A stretch of DNA of 64,000 nucleotides from Roseinatronobacter thiooxidans (GTDB lineage: Bacteria > Pseudomonadota > Alphaproteobacteria > Rhodobacterales > Rhodobacteraceae), in the NCBI RefSeq assembly GCF_001870675.1, contig NZ_MEHT01000046.1, positions 62,001 to 126,000 of the forward strand. Direction: 5' to 3'. Both the position numbers and the translations under genes were made by a program. Below, piece after piece: positions 27,837 to 37,267 of this stretch. Below the pieces are notes generated by a model, which saw only the letters and a program-made list of their open reading frames with translations, was not told the origin of the DNA and made no database searches. Position 1 is the first letter of the stretch, and each line of letters starts with the position of its first letter.

Positions 27837-28598
27837 ATGTTGAAAACACGCATCATCCCCTGCCTTGATGTCGCCGATGGCCGCGTGGTCAAGGGCGTGA
27901 ATTTCGTTGACCTGCGCGATGCCGGCGATCCGGTCGAGGCTGCGAAAGCCTATGACGCGGCGGGGGCGGATGAACTGTGCTTTCTTGATATCCACGCGAC
28001 CCATGAAAACCGTGGCACCATGTTCGATCTGGTCACGCGCACGGCAGAAAACTGTTTCATGCCGCTGACAGTTGGCGGCGGGGTGCGCACGGTCGAGGAT
28101 GTGCGCGCGCTGCTTCTGGCGGGGGCGGATAAGGTGTCGTTCAATTCTGCCGCTGTGGCCGACCCCGATGTGGTGGCCCGCGCGGCGGACCGTTTCGGCA
28201 GCCAGTGCATTGTTGTGGCGATTGACGCCAAAACCGTCAGCCCCGGCAAATGGGAGATTTTCACCCATGGCGGGCGAAAGCCCACGGGCATTGATGCGGT
28301 GGAATTCGCGCGCATTGTGGCGGCCAAGGGTGCGGGGGAAATTCTGCTGACAAGCATGGACCGCGACGGCACGCGCGCAGGCTTCAACCTGCCGCTGACC
28401 CGCGCCATTGTCGATGCCGTGTCGATTCCGGTTATCGCGTCGGGCGGGGTGGGCACGCTGGATCACTTGGTCGAGGGCGTGACGGTTGCAGGCGCCTCTG
28501 CCGTGCTGGCCGCGTCGATCTTCCATTTCGGGGAATACACGATTGGCGAGGCGAAAGCCCATATGGCCACCGCTGGCATACCTGTGAGGCTGGCATGA
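27837..28598 (+). CDS. hisF: Imidazole glycerol phosphate synthase cyclase subunit
   Basis: Histidine synthesis: it uses ammonia from HisH to close the imidazole ring, forming IGP and AICAR. The 253-residue TIM barrel shows catalytic Asp11 ([15 protein letters not shown]), the phosphate-binding [13 protein letters not shown] and [12 protein letters not shown], and the second catalytic Asp in [13 protein letters not shown] 27837 fits the universal N-terminus; the longer upstream reading is not part of the protein. It overlaps hisE by 4 nt. Confidence 0.97.
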   Translation: MLKTRIIPCLDVADGRVVKGVNFVDLRDAGDPVEAAKAYDAAGADELCFLDIHATHENRGTMFDLVTRTAENCFMPLTVGGGVRTVEDVRALLLAGADKVSFNSAAVADPDVVARAADRFGSQCIVVAIDAKTVSPGKWEIFTHGGRKPTGIDAVEFARIVAAKGAGEILLTSMDRDGTRAGFNLPLTRAIVDAVSIPVIASGGVGTLDHLVEGVTVAGASAVLAASIFHFGEYTIGEAKAHMATAGIPVRLA

Positions 28599-28909
28599 GC
28601 GCGCTGGAGCGGCTGGCCGCCACCATCGCGGCGCGACAGGGCGCGGACCCGGAAAGCAGCTGGACTGCGAAACTGCTGGCCAAAGGCCCCGAGAAATGCG
28701 CCGAGAAATTCGGCGAAGAGGCGATTGAAGCCGTGATCGAGGCGGTCAAGGGTGACAAGGCGCGTCTGACATCCGAGGCGGCAGATGTGCTGTATCACCT
28801 GCTGGTCATGTGCGCCGCGCGCGGGGTGACGTTGGCTGAAATCGAGGCTGAACTTGCCCGCCGCGAAGGCACCTCTGGTGTGGCCGAGAAGGCCGCGCGC
28901 CAGCCCTAA
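28595..28909 (+). CDS. hisE: Phosphoribosyl-ATP pyrophosphatase
   Basis: The second step of histidine synthesis: it removes pyrophosphate from phosphoribosyl-ATP. The 104-residue helical MazG-like protein carries the metal-binding [14 protein letters not shown] and [13 protein letters not shown] motifs. It is translationally coupled to hisF (ATGA overlap). The other his genes are not in the window, so the pathway is split over loci, as is usual in this group, where hisA/hisH lie just upstream of hisF in some relatives but not here. Confidence 0.96.
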   Translation: MSALERLAATIAARQGADPESSWTAKLLAKGPEKCAEKFGEEAIEAVIEAVKGDKARLTSEAADVLYHLLVMCAARGVTLAEIEAELARREGTSGVAEKAARQP

Positions 28910-28976
28910 GCGACCTTGCCCCGCCTTGCGCAGGGGTATATGCCGCACATGTTAACTATCTTCGCGGGTGCGCTGA

Positions 28977-29885
28977 ATGAACGAGTGGCTGCTCTCTCTT
29001 GTCGGCACGGCGGAAGGTGCGCGTCTGGCAACGCTTCTTGCGCTGACTGCGGCGGTTGCGCATGCGGTCTTTGGCGCGCTTCAGAAAGGCGGGCATGATC
29101 CGTGGTTGTCGCGCGGGTCTATAGACCTGTCGCTTGTCGTGGTGTCTGCGCCGCTTGCGCTATTTGTCTTTGGCCTGCCTGACCCGCATATGTGGCCGGT
29201 TCTTGCGGGAGTGGTGGTCATTCATTTCATCTATAAAATGGCCATGGCGCTGGCCTATGAAAAGGCGGCGTTTACGGTGGTCTACCCCGTTGTGCGCGGC
29301 ACTGGCCCATTGATCACTGTCATCGCGGCTATGCTGTTCTTCGGCGAGAGATATACCGCCCTGCAATGGCTGGGCGTGGCCTGCCTGTCGGGCGGCATTT
29401 TACTGCTTGCGCTGCGCAACCTGTCGGAAGAACAGATCGACATGCGCGCGCTGAAAGTGGGGCTGGTCTGGGCCTTGGCGGGGGGCGTGATGGTGGCGGT
29501 TTATACCACCTATGACGCATGGGCGATCCGCCTGTCGGGCGACCCGCTGGGGTTTGTCGCGTGGTTTTTTCTGCTCTCCTCGATTGATTTCATGATTTTG
29601 GGGGCGCTGCGTTATCGCAAAATGGCCCATCCCCCGCGCGCGGTCCCGCTGTTGCTGCGCGGGCTGGCGGGTGCGCTGATTGCCTATGTCAGCTTTGGCG
29701 CGGTCATGATTGCCACACTTATCGGCAAAGTGGGCGAGGCGGCAGTGCTGCGCGAAACCTCGACCGTGTTTGCGGCCTTTATCGGCTGGTTCATTCTGAA
29801 AGAACGTGTGGGGCCACGCAAACTGGCGCTGATGTGCCTGATCGCGCTTGGGGCGGTGGTCATGGAACTTGGCCGCGCATCATAG
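28977..29885 (+). CDS. EamA family (DMT superfamily) transporter
   Basis: A 302-residue polytopic protein with ten predicted membrane segments in two EamA repeats (about 15-140 and 160-298). Conserved pieces are VYPVVRGTGPLITVIAAMLF in the first repeat and FAAFIGWFILKERVG in the second. DMT proteins usually export amino acids or other small metabolites, and the substrate cannot be told. It follows hisE by 67 nt in the same direction, but functional linkage is doubtful. The last 6 bp overlap the convergent CoA-binding protein gene. Confidence 0.85.
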   Translation: MNEWLLSLVGTAEGARLATLLALTAAVAHAVFGALQKGGHDPWLSRGSIDLSLVVVSAPLALFVFGLPDPHMWPVLAGVVVIHFIYKMAMALAYEKAAFTVVYPVVRGTGPLITVIAAMLFFGERYTALQWLGVACLSGGILLLALRNLSEEQIDMRALKVGLVWALAGGVMVAVYTTYDAWAIRLSGDPLGFVAWFFLLSSIDFMILGALRYRKMAHPPRAVPLLLRGLAGALIAYVSFGAVMIATLIGKVGEAAVLRETSTVFAAFIGWFILKERVGPRKLALMCLIALGAVVMELGRAS

Positions 29886-30350
29886 GCGCGACGACAGAAT
29901 GCCTGTATTGATGCCCCCCATGCGCAATTCCCCGAACAGGCGCTGATATTCCATTTTCGGGCACAGGTTCTGCACCACATCCACCCCGCGCGCCTGTGCC
30001 TGTGCTGCGGCCTGCGGGTTCTGCACGCCAATCTGCATCCAGATCGTGCGCAAGTTGGGCAGATGCGCCAATGCCTCTTCGACAATCGGCGGTACATGCT
30101 CTGACCGGCGGAAGATATCGACCATATCCACCTCGGGCGGGCACTCTGCCAGGGTGGCGCGGACGGTTTCGCCCAGCAACTCTGCCCCCGCATGGCCCGG
30201 ATTGACAGGGATCACACGAAAGCCTTTCAGCTTCATATACCGCGCCACGAAATAGCTTGGCCGCACAGGGTTTAGCGACACGCCCACCACCGCCACTGTT
30301 TTGGTGCGTTGCAAGATTTTTTTCAGGGTCGCATCATCTGGTCTGGTCAT
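29880..30350 (-). CDS. CoA-binding domain protein (YccU-like)
   Basis: A 156-residue stand-alone CoA-binding Rossmann domain. Motifs are KTVAVVGVSLNPVRPSYFVA at the nucleotide-binding turn, GFRVIPVNPGHAGAELLGE and TIWMQIGVQNPQAAAQA. It resembles the N-terminal domain of succinyl-CoA synthetase alpha chain but lacks the catalytic domain; the function of YccU-type proteins is unknown. ATG 30350 is used because family members start about 14 residues before VAVVG. It is separated from the upstream queF gene by a minus-strand terminator. Confidence 0.85.
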   Translation of the reverse strand: MTRPDDATLKKILQRTKTVAVVGVSLNPVRPSYFVARYMKLKGFRVIPVNPGHAGAELLGETVRATLAECPPEVDMVDIFRRSEHVPPIVEEALAHLPNLRTIWMQIGVQNPQAAAQAQARGVDVVQNLCPKMEYQRLFGELRMGGINTGILSSRL

Positions 30351-30390
30351 AGTGTGCAAGAAACCCTGTATCGCACGCAGGCGCAAGATG

Positions 30391-30418
30391 AAAAAACGCC
30401 CGACCATCAGGCCGGGCG
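30391..30418 (-). terminator. Intrinsic terminator of the queCDEF operon
   Basis: On the minus strand CGCCCG (30418-30413) pairs with CGGGCG (30402-30397), extended by weaker pairs, followed by T6 (A6 at 30391-30396 on the plus strand). It lies about 135 nt after the queF stop codon. Confidence 0.75.
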
Positions 30419-30553
30419 CAGGTGCGGAACGAGGGACAGTAACAAAGAAGACGCGGATGTTCCGGTCCTGCGTCATCTTCTATATTTTGGGGCGTGCCCC
30501 CCAAACTTCCAGAGGCAATCGCGCAACTGTGAGGGGGGGGCGCCATGACCGCC

Positions 30554-31018
30554 CTAGCCGCGCCCCCGATAGGGTGCCACGCCCTGATCCGGTATCCAAA
30601 CGCCATCGGGCATTGGGCCGGTTTGCCAGAAGACATCTATGGGAATCCCCCCACGCGGATACCAGTAGCCCCCAATCCGAAGCCATTGCGGGCTTAGGAA
30701 CTCTACCAGCCGCCGCGCAATGGAAATGGTACAATCCTCGTGGAATGCGCCATGATTGCGGAACGCACCAAGGTAGAGTTTCAGCGACTTGCTCTCGACC
30801 AGCCACTCCCCCGGCACATAATCAATCACCAGATGCGCGAAATCCGGCTGCCCCGTCATAGGGCAAAGCGAGGTGAATTCAGGCGCCACAAAGCGCACGC
30901 AATAGGCAATATCTGCCTGCGGGTTCTGCACCCGCTCCAACATCGCGGTTTCGGGACTGGCCGGCAGATCCGTTGCGCCGCCCAATTGCTTCAGCCCGCT
31001 ATAGATGGTTTCAGTCAT
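30554..31018 (-). CDS. queF: NADPH-dependent 7-cyano-7-deazaguanine reductase
   Basis: It reduces the nitrile of preQ0 to the aminomethyl group of preQ1, a queuosine precursor. The 154-residue unimodular QueF of the tunnel fold has catalytic Cys52 and Asp59 in [13 protein letters not shown], with the substrate-binding [15 protein letters not shown] following. ATG 31018 is chosen because AAAAGGAA precedes it at good spacing. It is last in the minus-strand operon queC–queD–queE–queF, whose products act consecutively from GTP-derived intermediates. Confidence 0.96.
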   Translation of the reverse strand: MTETIYSGLKQLGGATDLPASPETAMLERVQNPQADIAYCVRFVAPEFTSLCPMTGQPDFAHLVIDYVPGEWLVESKSLKLYLGAFRNHGAFHEDCTISIARRLVEFLSPQWLRIGGYWYPRGGIPIDVFWQTGPMPDGVWIPDQGVAPYRGRG

Positions 31019-31041
31019 GAAGATTTCCTTTTCCATAGATG

Positions 31042-31749
31042 TCAGACTCCGCGTTTATTGCCCCAGAGCAGCACATGAAGTTGCGGCAGCACGCGCGCGG
31101 CAAACCACCTGTCGGCTGTGACCTTTTCGACCAGCCACAACAGCCGGTCTGTACAGGCGGCCAGATCGACCGATTGCTGCGGGTCCAGATCGGGGTTTCC
31201 GGGTTGCAGATACAGCGGCAAGTCAGGGTATCTGCCTGCCGCCTCTCTGGCCCAAGCATAATCGGTTTCATCGAAGATCACGATTTTCAGCACAGTTTCG
31301 GGGCGCGCCTGTGCCATGGTCAGGCAGCTTTCAAACGCGGCCCAATCCACCACCTCGCCGCTGGAGGGTGGCTTGGGGCTTAGAACCAGCGTGTCAAGTT
31401 CGGCAAACCACTGCCGCGCGACCGATCCTTGGGTTTCGCAGGCAAAGCGGTAGCCATCCGACTTGCCCAGCGCGATCAGTGGCCCGAAATCCTGAATGGC
31501 AGGGTTGCCCCCGGATAGAGAGACAGTCAGCGGCTGCCCACCCGAAAGCGCGCGCACCTCATCCCAGACCGCTTGCGCGCTCATCTTCTGCCACTGGTGG
31601 CGATAGGCCGTATCTACAGCATGCATCGAGTCGCACCATACACAGCGGTAATCACACCCGCCCGCGCGCACGAAAACCGTAGGCGCGCCAATCAGCACCC
31701 CTTCCCCTTGAATGGTGGGGCCGAATATTTCGGAAATGCGCAAACTCAT
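31042..31749 (-). CDS. queE: 7-carboxy-7-deazaguanine synthase
   Basis: Radical-SAM enzyme that contracts carboxytetrahydropterin to 7-carboxy-7-deazaguanine. Its 235 residues include the cluster-binding triad as C-x3-C-x2-C within [15 protein letters not shown], the standard spacing for radical SAM proteins. The N-terminus [19 protein letters not shown] is the QueE substrate-binding signature. It overlaps queD by 4 nt and precedes queF by 23 nt. Confidence 0.96.
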   Translation of the reverse strand: MSLRISEIFGPTIQGEGVLIGAPTVFVRAGGCDYRCVWCDSMHAVDTAYRHQWQKMSAQAVWDEVRALSGGQPLTVSLSGGNPAIQDFGPLIALGKSDGYRFACETQGSVARQWFAELDTLVLSPKPPSSGEVVDWAAFESCLTMAQARPETVLKIVIFDETDYAWAREAAGRYPDLPLYLQPGNPDLDPQQSVDLAACTDRLLWLVEKVTADRWFAARVLPQLHVLLWGNKRGV

Positions 31750-32099
31750 GGCCGGTATTCAGCCCATGTTTTTGGCGTTTCCGAGACTTTCACCGCTGCG
31801 GTTTCCGGCCAGCGCGCCTTGCACCAGTCATAGAAATGCCGTGCAAGGTTTTCGGCCGTCGAAGGAATGTCGAGGATGTCATCAAGATGGTGATGATCGA
31901 ATGTATCGTCGATGTAAGACTTCAACGGCTTGAGTTCGTGATAATCGCGCACAAACCCGTCGGTGTTCAGGCTGTGGGCGGCCAGTTCAACCACAACGAT
32001 ATAGTTATGCCCGTGCAGCCGCGCGCATTGATGGTCTGAAGGCAAGTGGGACAACTGGTGCGAAGCCGAGAAATGGAACTCTTTGGTGATGCGAAACAT
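31746..32099 (-). CDS. queD: 6-carboxy-5,6,7,8-tetrahydropterin synthase
   Basis: It converts dihydroneopterin triphosphate to carboxytetrahydropterin in preQ0 synthesis. The 117-residue T-fold protein has zinc ligands in FHFSASHQL and the LHGHNY pair, a catalytic Cys in [10 protein letters not shown], and the DHHHLDD segment. Its ATG overlaps the queC stop codon by a single base, and its stop overlaps the queE start (ATGA), so three genes are translationally coupled. Confidence 0.95.
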   Translation of the reverse strand: MFRITKEFHFSASHQLSHLPSDHQCARLHGHNYIVVVELAAHSLNTDGFVRDYHELKPLKSYIDDTFDHHHLDDILDIPSTAENLARHFYDWCKARWPETAAVKVSETPKTWAEYRP

Positions 32100-32800
32100 C
32101 AGATTGCCTCTCTGCTGGCGATGGCCTGTTTCCAGAAGGTGGGGTCTTCATAGGGCGTGGGGTCAGGGATGCCCGCCAGATCAAACGCCTCGCGCCGCTC
32201 GACGCAGGTGCCGCAGCGCCCGCAATGCTGCGCGCCGCCTTTGTAACAGGACCATGTCTGCGCAAAGGGCGTGTCAACGCGCGCGCCGTCGCGCACAATA
32301 TCCGCCTTGGAGCGATGCACAAACGGGGTATGCAAGGCAATCTGTGCATATCCGTCCAGCGCCGCGCGCTGCATGGCATCAAAGGCTTGGGTGAATTGGG
32401 GGCGGCAATCGGGGTAGATGAAATGGTCGCCCCCATGCACAGCTGTCGCCACAGCATCATCGCCCTGCGCCGCAGAAATACCATAGGCAATGCTCAGCAT
32501 GATCGCGTTGCGATTGGGCACCACAGTAATTTTCATGGTGTCTTCGGCATAATGCCCGTCGGGCACCGCAATATCATCTGTCAATGCAGACCCCGTCAGC
32601 GCCGCGCCAACAGCGCGCATGTCGATCACATGATGCGGTACGCACAGCCGCGTGGCGCAGGCTTGCGCATAGTCCAGTTCCTTGCGGTGGCGCTGGCCAT
32701 AATCGAAAGAGGTAAGGCGCGCCAGCGCGCCCTGTCTGGCCAGAATATGGGCGAGCGAAACAGAGTCCAACCCGCCAGAGCAGATAACATTCGTTTTCAT
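32099..32800 (-). CDS. queC: 7-cyano-7-deazaguanine synthase
   Basis: ATP-dependent conversion of 7-carboxy-7-deazaguanine to preQ0. The 233-residue enzyme has the PP-loop ATP motif SGGLDSVSLA near the N-terminus and a C-terminal four-Cys zinc site (SCYKGGAQHCGRCGTCVER). It is first in the que operon. Its 354-nt upstream gap contains nested dyads and four TTGCAA boxes but no preQ1 riboswitch that I can recognise. Confidence 0.96.
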   Translation of the reverse strand: MKTNVICSGGLDSVSLAHILARQGALARLTSFDYGQRHRKELDYAQACATRLCVPHHVIDMRAVGAALTGSALTDDIAVPDGHYAEDTMKITVVPNRNAIMLSIAYGISAAQGDDAVATAVHGGDHFIYPDCRPQFTQAFDAMQRAALDGYAQIALHTPFVHRSKADIVRDGARVDTPFAQTWSCYKGGAQHCGRCGTCVERREAFDLAGIPDPTPYEDPTFWKQAIASREAI

Positions 32801-33154
32801 ATGTCAGTCCTTGTTTTGATGACCGGGTAGGCTGCGACCGGTGGGCTGCGAGGTAGTCTTCACACTTGGAAAAGGCAACCCTTTGCAACATGTTCTGAAG
32901 ATTTGCCCTAAGGCCTGGGCTTGTGCCGCATTTTATGTCCTGCGCCCCTCCGCCACTTTTGCAATCCGCGCATCCCCGCCCGAAGGCTTGGGCGGGCAGA
33001 GTTGCAAAGCTGGGGCATAGAATTGCAAGCATGTGCCACACGGCACATGATATGCAATACTACGGGGGCGAGGGCTTGGCGCGCATAGACCCGGCGTCAA
33101 GGCAGAACGCCGCCGCGCATCGGTCCAGACATAGCCTGCGTCAGATGTCGCGCG
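32801..33154. other. Gene-free gap between rfbA and queC with nested dyads
   Basis: This 354-bp gap holds a hairpin CCCGCCC (32975-32981) with GGGCGGG (32990-32996), enclosed by TTTGCAA (32958-32964) and TTGCAAA (33002-33008). A second dyad joins CATGTGCC (33030-33037) to GGCACATG (33042-33049), enclosed by ATTGCA (33022-33027) and TGCAAT (33053-33058). TTGCAA occurs four times between 32883 and 33028. It must carry the end of the rfb transcript and the queC promoter. Confidence 0.7.
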
Positions 33155-34027
33155 TCAGGTCACCAGCCCTTTGAGGAACGCACCATAGGCGTTTTTCCCG
33201 AACAGGCTTATCCGCTTATCCAACCCGGTTGCGTCGATCCAGCCCTGAGAGAATGCAATCTCGTCAGGGCTTCCGATCTGAAGCCCTTGTCGCTGCTCCA
33301 ATGTGCGCACGAAATTGCCTGCATCCAGCAGGCTTTCATGCGTGCCAGTGTCGAGCCACGCATAGCCGCGACCCATTGTCTCGACCCGCAAAGCGCCCTC
33401 TGACAGATACAGTTCCAGCAATGTTGTTATTTCCAACTCTCCGCGCGGGGATGGCGAGATGGTCGCAGCCTTTTGCGGGGCGGTGCCATCAAGGCAATAC
33501 AACCCCGTCACCGCGTAATTCGAGGGGGGCACGGATGGTTTCTCGATGATCGCGCGCACGCGCCCTTGATCGTCAAAATCCACAACGCCGTAGCGTTCGG
33601 GGTCGGCCACGCGGTAACCAAATACCGTGCCGCCCATGCCTTGCGCATCTGCGCGCGCCAGCATCTCTGGCAGGCCATGGCCAAAGAAGATATTGTCGCC
33701 CAGCACCATCAACGACGGGCTGCCTGCAAGAAACTCCTCTGCCAGCAGATAGGCCTGCGCCAGCCCATCGGGGCTGGGCTGCGTGATCCATGTAAAATCC
33801 AGCCCCCATTGGCTGCCATCGCCCATCAGCCGTTGAAACTGCGCCTGATCCTCTGGCGTGGTGATGATGGCAATCTCGCGGATACCCGCCAGCATGATGG
33901 CAGATAGCGGGTAATAGATCATGGGTTTGTCATAGACCGGCAAAAGCTGCTTGGAGATGCCCATCGTAATCGGGTAAAGCCGCGTGCCCGATCCGCCTGC
34001 CAGAATAATACCTTTGCGCTGTGTCAT
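33155..34027 (-). CDS. rfbA: Glucose-1-phosphate thymidylyltransferase
   Basis: First committed step to dTDP-L-rhamnose: glucose-1-phosphate plus dTTP to dTDP-glucose. The 290-residue protein has the nucleotidyltransferase signature LAGGSGTRLYPITMGISKQ at the N-terminus, VYDKPMIYYPLSAIMLAGI, the metal-binding Asp in VLGDNIFFG, and IIEKPSVPPSNYAVTGLY. ATG 34027 overlaps the rfbD stop codon by 4 nt. It is last in the order rfbC–rfbB–rfbD–rfbA on the minus strand. Confidence 0.96.
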   Translation of the reverse strand: MTQRKGIILAGGSGTRLYPITMGISKQLLPVYDKPMIYYPLSAIMLAGIREIAIITTPEDQAQFQRLMGDGSQWGLDFTWITQPSPDGLAQAYLLAEEFLAGSPSLMVLGDNIFFGHGLPEMLARADAQGMGGTVFGYRVADPERYGVVDFDDQGRVRAIIEKPSVPPSNYAVTGLYCLDGTAPQKAATISPSPRGELEITTLLELYLSEGALRVETMGRGYAWLDTGTHESLLDAGNFVRTLEQRQGLQIGSPDEIAFSQGWIDATGLDKRISLFGKNAYGAFLKGLVT

Positions 34028-34872
34028 GAATTGCCTTTCAAATCTCTTAAAACATCCTCTAGCCCTTCGCGCCAACTGGGGCGGTCAAGGCCGAAAACAG
34101 ACAGGCTGGAACAGTCCATCCGCGAATTCAACGGGCGGCGCGCGGGGGTTGGGTAGGCCAAGGTTGGAATATCCGCAATCTCGCAGTGCAAGCCCGCCTC
34201 GGCCATGATCGCGCGGGCAAACCCGGCCCAGCTTGTGTCAGGTGCCCCGCTGAGGTGATAGGTGCCAGAAGCTTCTGGCGCGGTCTGTAAGTGCTGCGCA
34301 ATGGTCAGGCAGGCTTGCCCAATGGCGCGCGCAGGCGTCGGCCCGCCAATCTGGTCGGCCACAACAGTCAGGCTGTCGCGTTCCGCGCCCAGACGCAGCA
34401 TGGTCTTGACGAAATTATTGCCATGTGCCGAAAATACCCAGGATGTGCGCAAGATCGCATAGGTGCCCCCCGCTGCACGCACGCCCTGTTCCCCTTTAAG
34501 TTTCGAGCGGCCATAAGCCCCCAGCGGTTCGGTGGGGTGGTCGGGCGCAAAAGGCACCTCGCCTGACCCGTCAAACACATAATCGGTCGAGATATGGACC
34601 AGCGGGATGCCAAGCGCGGCGCAGGCGCGCGCCATCGCCGCGGGCGCATCGCCATTGATGGTGGTGGCGAGGGCGTCTTCCTCCTCTGCCCGGTCCACAG
34701 CCGTATAGGCGGCGGCATTGATCACAACGCGGGGCGCATGCGCGCGAATGGCGGCAGCGCAGGCATCCGGGTCAGACAGATCGGCCTGCGCGCGGCCAAG
34801 AAACAGCGCGTCAGGCTGCAAGCGCTGCAATTCGGTCGCAACCTGCCCGCTTTGGCCGAAGACAAGGATCAT
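34024..34872 (-). CDS. rfbD: dTDP-4-dehydrorhamnose reductase
   Basis: Last step of dTDP-L-rhamnose synthesis, NAD(P)H-dependent. The 282-residue extended short-chain dehydrogenase has the nucleotide-binding [11 protein letters not shown] and the catalytic Tyr and Lys in [21 protein letters not shown] is the family signature. ATG 34872 is used because the protein family starts [10 protein letters not shown]; the longer reading from 34929 is unsupported. It overlaps both neighbours by 4 nt, so it is tightly coupled. Confidence 0.95.
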   Translation of the reverse strand: MILVFGQSGQVATELQRLQPDALFLGRAQADLSDPDACAAAIRAHAPRVVINAAAYTAVDRAEEEDALATTINGDAPAAMARACAALGIPLVHISTDYVFDGSGEVPFAPDHPTEPLGAYGRSKLKGEQGVRAAGGTYAILRTSWVFSAHGNNFVKTMLRLGAERDSLTVVADQIGGPTPARAIGQACLTIAQHLQTAPEASGTYHLSGAPDTSWAGFARAIMAEAGLHCEIADIPTLAYPTPARRPLNSRMDCSSLSVFGLDRPSWREGLEDVLRDLKGNS

Positions 34873-35912
34873 GCCTTTACCCCCAGCCGCTGGCCCACGC
34901 CTTGGCGCGCCTGCAAGGGTCGCCACCAATCTGTATTGGCCAGATACCAGTCAACCGTGCGCGCCAGCCCTTCTTCCACAGTAACCGAAGGCCGCCAGCC
35001 CAGTTCCTGACGGATGCGCGCGGGGTCAATCGCATAGCGCGCGTCATGGCCGGGGCGGTCGGTGACGAAAGTGATCTGATCGGCGTAAGAGCCGCTTGCC
35101 TTTGGCTGCTTCTCATCAAGAATTGCACACAGCGTGCGGACCAGTTCAAGGTTCGAGCGTTCATTCTCGCCGCCGATATTGTAGCTGCGCCCCAGCGCGC
35201 CCTTTTCCAGCACCAGCAGCAGGGCATCGGCGTGGTCTTCGACATACAGCCAGTCGCGCACATTGGAACCGTCGCCATAAATCGGCAGCGGTTTGCCCGC
35301 CAGCGCATTCAGGATGATGACAGGGATCAGCTTCTCGGGGAAATGGAAGGGGCCGTAATTGTTCGAGCAATTCGTCATCACCACGGGCAGGCCATAAGTG
35401 TGGTGCCATGCCTGCACCAGATGATCGCTTGCCGCTTTGCTGGCCGAATAGGGCGAGCGCGGGTCATAGGGGGTGGTTTCCGTGAACTGGCCCTCTGGCC
35501 CCAGTGAGCCAAACACCTCATCCGTGCTGATATGGTGGAAGCGGAAACTCTCTGGGCGGCCGCTGTCCTGCCAATAGCTGCGCGCGGCTTCCAATAGCGT
35601 ATAAGTGCCCGTCACATTGGTCGAGATGAAATCGCCCGGCCCGTCGATAGAACGGTCAACATGGCTCTCTGCGGCCAGATGCATCACCGCGTCTGGCTGG
35701 TGGCTGGCAAACACGCGGTCCAGGCTTGCGCGGTCACGAATATCGGCCTGCGCAAAGGCATAAAGCGGGCTATCTGCCACGCTGGCCACATTCTCCAGAC
35801 AGGCGGCATAGGTCAGCGCATCCAGATTGACGACATAATGCCCGCGCGCGACCGCCAGCCGCACCACAGCAGAGCCGATGAAGCCTGCGCCCCCGGTAAC
35901 CAATATCTTCAT
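34869..35912 (-). CDS. rfbB: dTDP-glucose 4,6-dehydratase
   Basis: It converts dTDP-glucose to dTDP-4-keto-6-deoxyglucose. The 347-residue extended SDR has NAD binding at [15 protein letters not shown], the catalytic segment [12 protein letters not shown], the Tyr-x3-Lys pair in [10 protein letters not shown], and [20 protein letters not shown] 35912 fits the family's N-terminus; the longer reading to 36056 is not supported. It lies 4 nt after rfbC. Confidence 0.96.
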   Translation of the reverse strand: MKILVTGGAGFIGSAVVRLAVARGHYVVNLDALTYAACLENVASVADSPLYAFAQADIRDRASLDRVFASHQPDAVMHLAAESHVDRSIDGPGDFISTNVTGTYTLLEAARSYWQDSGRPESFRFHHISTDEVFGSLGPEGQFTETTPYDPRSPYSASKAASDHLVQAWHHTYGLPVVMTNCSNNYGPFHFPEKLIPVIILNALAGKPLPIYGDGSNVRDWLYVEDHADALLLVLEKGALGRSYNIGGENERSNLELVRTLCAILDEKQPKASGSYADQITFVTDRPGHDARYAIDPARIRQELGWRPSVTVEEGLARTVDWYLANTDWWRPLQARQGVGQRLGVKA

Positions 35913-35916
35913 GCGC

Positions 35917-36471
35917 TTAACCTTCAAATTGAAACGGGCTGGTGAAATCTGCAAACGGGGTGGCGCGCGCATCCTTGTCGGACAGGATGGGCGCATCGGT
36001 GCCCCAGTCAATGCCCACGCTATCCCATGCCACGGCACCATCACAATCCGGCGCATAGGTGTCGGTGCATTTATACTGCACCTCGCATTCCTCGGTCAGG
36101 GTCAGGAATCCGTGCAAAAAACCTTTGGGCACAAATAACTGCGCGCCATTCTCGGCCGAGAGTTCAACCGCCACATGCTGGCCATAGCTGGCAGAGCCTT
36201 GGCGCACATCCACCGCCACATCCAGTATCGCCCCTTTCGAGCAGCGCACCAGCTTGTCCTGCGCGCGCAGCGGGCGTTGGTAATGCAGCCCGCGCAATGT
36301 GTGGCGCGGGGCGGAATAGCTGTGATTGTCCTGCACAAATTCCGGCCAGTCCAGCCCGGCCTCTGCCAGCGCGGTCTTGTTCCACGTCTCCATGAACCAG
36401 CCACGCGCATCGCCAAAGCGCCGCGGGGTGATCGCCACAAGATCAGGGATGTCGAAAAATTCAATCTTCAT
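35917..36471 (-). CDS. rfbC: dTDP-4-dehydrorhamnose 3,5-epimerase
   Basis: It epimerises C3 and C5 of dTDP-4-keto-6-deoxyglucose. The 184-residue cupin-type barrel shows [20 protein letters not shown], the catalytic His in [23 protein letters not shown] and the Tyr-bearing [16 protein letters not shown]. It is the first gene of the rhamnose operon. Upstream on the same strand is a 14-bp dyad GAATC-CTAT-GATTC at 36503-36516 that could be an operator. Confidence 0.95.
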   Translation of the reverse strand: MKIEFFDIPDLVAITPRRFGDARGWFMETWNKTALAEAGLDWPEFVQDNHSYSAPRHTLRGLHYQRPLRAQDKLVRCSKGAILDVAVDVRQGSASYGQHVAVELSAENGAQLFVPKGFLHGFLTLTEECEVQYKCTDTYAPDCDGAVAWDSVGIDWGTDAPILSDKDARATPFADFTSPFQFEG

Positions 36472-36502
36472 AACGCTGCCTTTTAACCTACTCGCTACTC
36501 GG

Positions 36503-36516
36503 GAATCCTATGATTC
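36503..36516. promoter_or_regulatory. Small dyad upstream of rfbC
   Basis: GAATC (36503-36507), CTAT, GATTC (36512-36516), a perfect 5-bp dyad about 32 nt upstream of the rfbC start codon. The next bases toward the gene carry a tandem CTACTCG/CTACTCG repeat. It could be an operator; no regulator is identified. Confidence 0.3.
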
Positions 36517-36681
36517 ACAAGATTTGCCGTGGTGTCGCAGGCAAGGACGGGCAACATAGCCGGAATTTAGGGCTTTTTTGTGGGGCAATATGGGTGTCTC
36601 TGAGCCGGTCAGACCAAAATTAAAGACAACATGAAACAGCCGGGTGGCTTACCAGATATCTACGAACTGGGAATCAGCAAT

Positions 36682-36703
36682 GGGGCCGCAACACTGCGGC
36701 CCC
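36682..36703 (-). terminator. Hairpin downstream of cynS
   Basis: GGGGCCGC (36682-36689) and GCGGCCCC (36696-36703) form a perfect 8-bp stem with a 6-nt loop, 60 nt after the cynS stop codon. No T run follows, so termination is likely but may need Rho. Confidence 0.5.
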
Positions 36704-36762
36704 GTAGATTGTGCCTTCACCGCCAGATCTGACACGATGAAGGCAGGTTTTCAGGCAGTTAT

Positions 36763-37233
36763 TTACCAAGTCGCATAAGCAAGATATTTCCCCGACATCT
36801 CAACCTTCACGCGATCACCTTTCGGGTGCGGAACGCGCGAGATAACCATGTCAAAGTCGATGGCCGACATGATGCCATTGCCGAATTCTTCCTGAATAAG
36901 GTCTTTTATGGTCGGGCCATAGACGCCCACAATCTCGTACAGGCGATAAATGCACGGGTCGGTGGGAACGGCCTGTTCCCAGATTTTGGTGGGGTATTCT
37001 TCCAGCACCTCTTGCGCCTCTGAGGGCAGGTCAAGCAAGCTGACAAGGGCGGCGGCCTTGTCTGCGGGCATGGCGTTCATGCCCATGCAGGCGGAATGGG
37101 TGAAGACAGGCGACAGGCCGATGCCTGCGGCAATCTCTTCCCATTTCATGCGCTTGCGCTTTTTGGCCGACAGAATAAGGACGGTGACATCTTCTTTCGT
37201 CAACATCTCTGCGGCGCTTATCAGGTCTTTCAT
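36763..37233 (-). CDS. cynS: Cyanate hydratase (cyanase)
   Basis: It decomposes cyanate with bicarbonate to carbamate, then ammonia and CO2. The 156-residue protein matches the decameric cyanase: an N-terminal HTH-like helical domain (MKWEEIAAGIGLSPVFTHSA) and a C-terminal catalytic domain with Arg97, Glu100 and Ser123 (CIYRLYEIVGVYG and NGIMSAIDF), equivalent to E. coli Arg96, Glu99 and Ser122. It is last in an operon 34 nt after an nrtD-type ATPase gene, which makes the transporter's likely substrate cyanate and the product usable nitrogen. Confidence 0.96.
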   Translation of the reverse strand: MKDLISAAEMLTKEDVTVLILSAKKRKRMKWEEIAAGIGLSPVFTHSACMGMNAMPADKAAALVSLLDLPSEAQEVLEEYPTKIWEQAVPTDPCIYRLYEIVGVYGPTIKDLIQEEFGNGIMSAIDFDMVISRVPHPKGDRVKVEMSGKYLAYATW

Positions 37234-37267
37234 GGGGTTTCTCCTCTCAAGGGGGTGGTGTGTTGGC

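Noticed and set aside
30533-30540. G8 run downstream of queF as a slippage site
   Set aside because: It lies outside any coding sequence, so phase variation of a protein is not expected.
32801-32920. preQ1 riboswitch in front of queC
   Set aside because: No match to preQ1-I, II or III core sequences. The region has other dyads but no A-rich tail overlapping the ribosome binding site.
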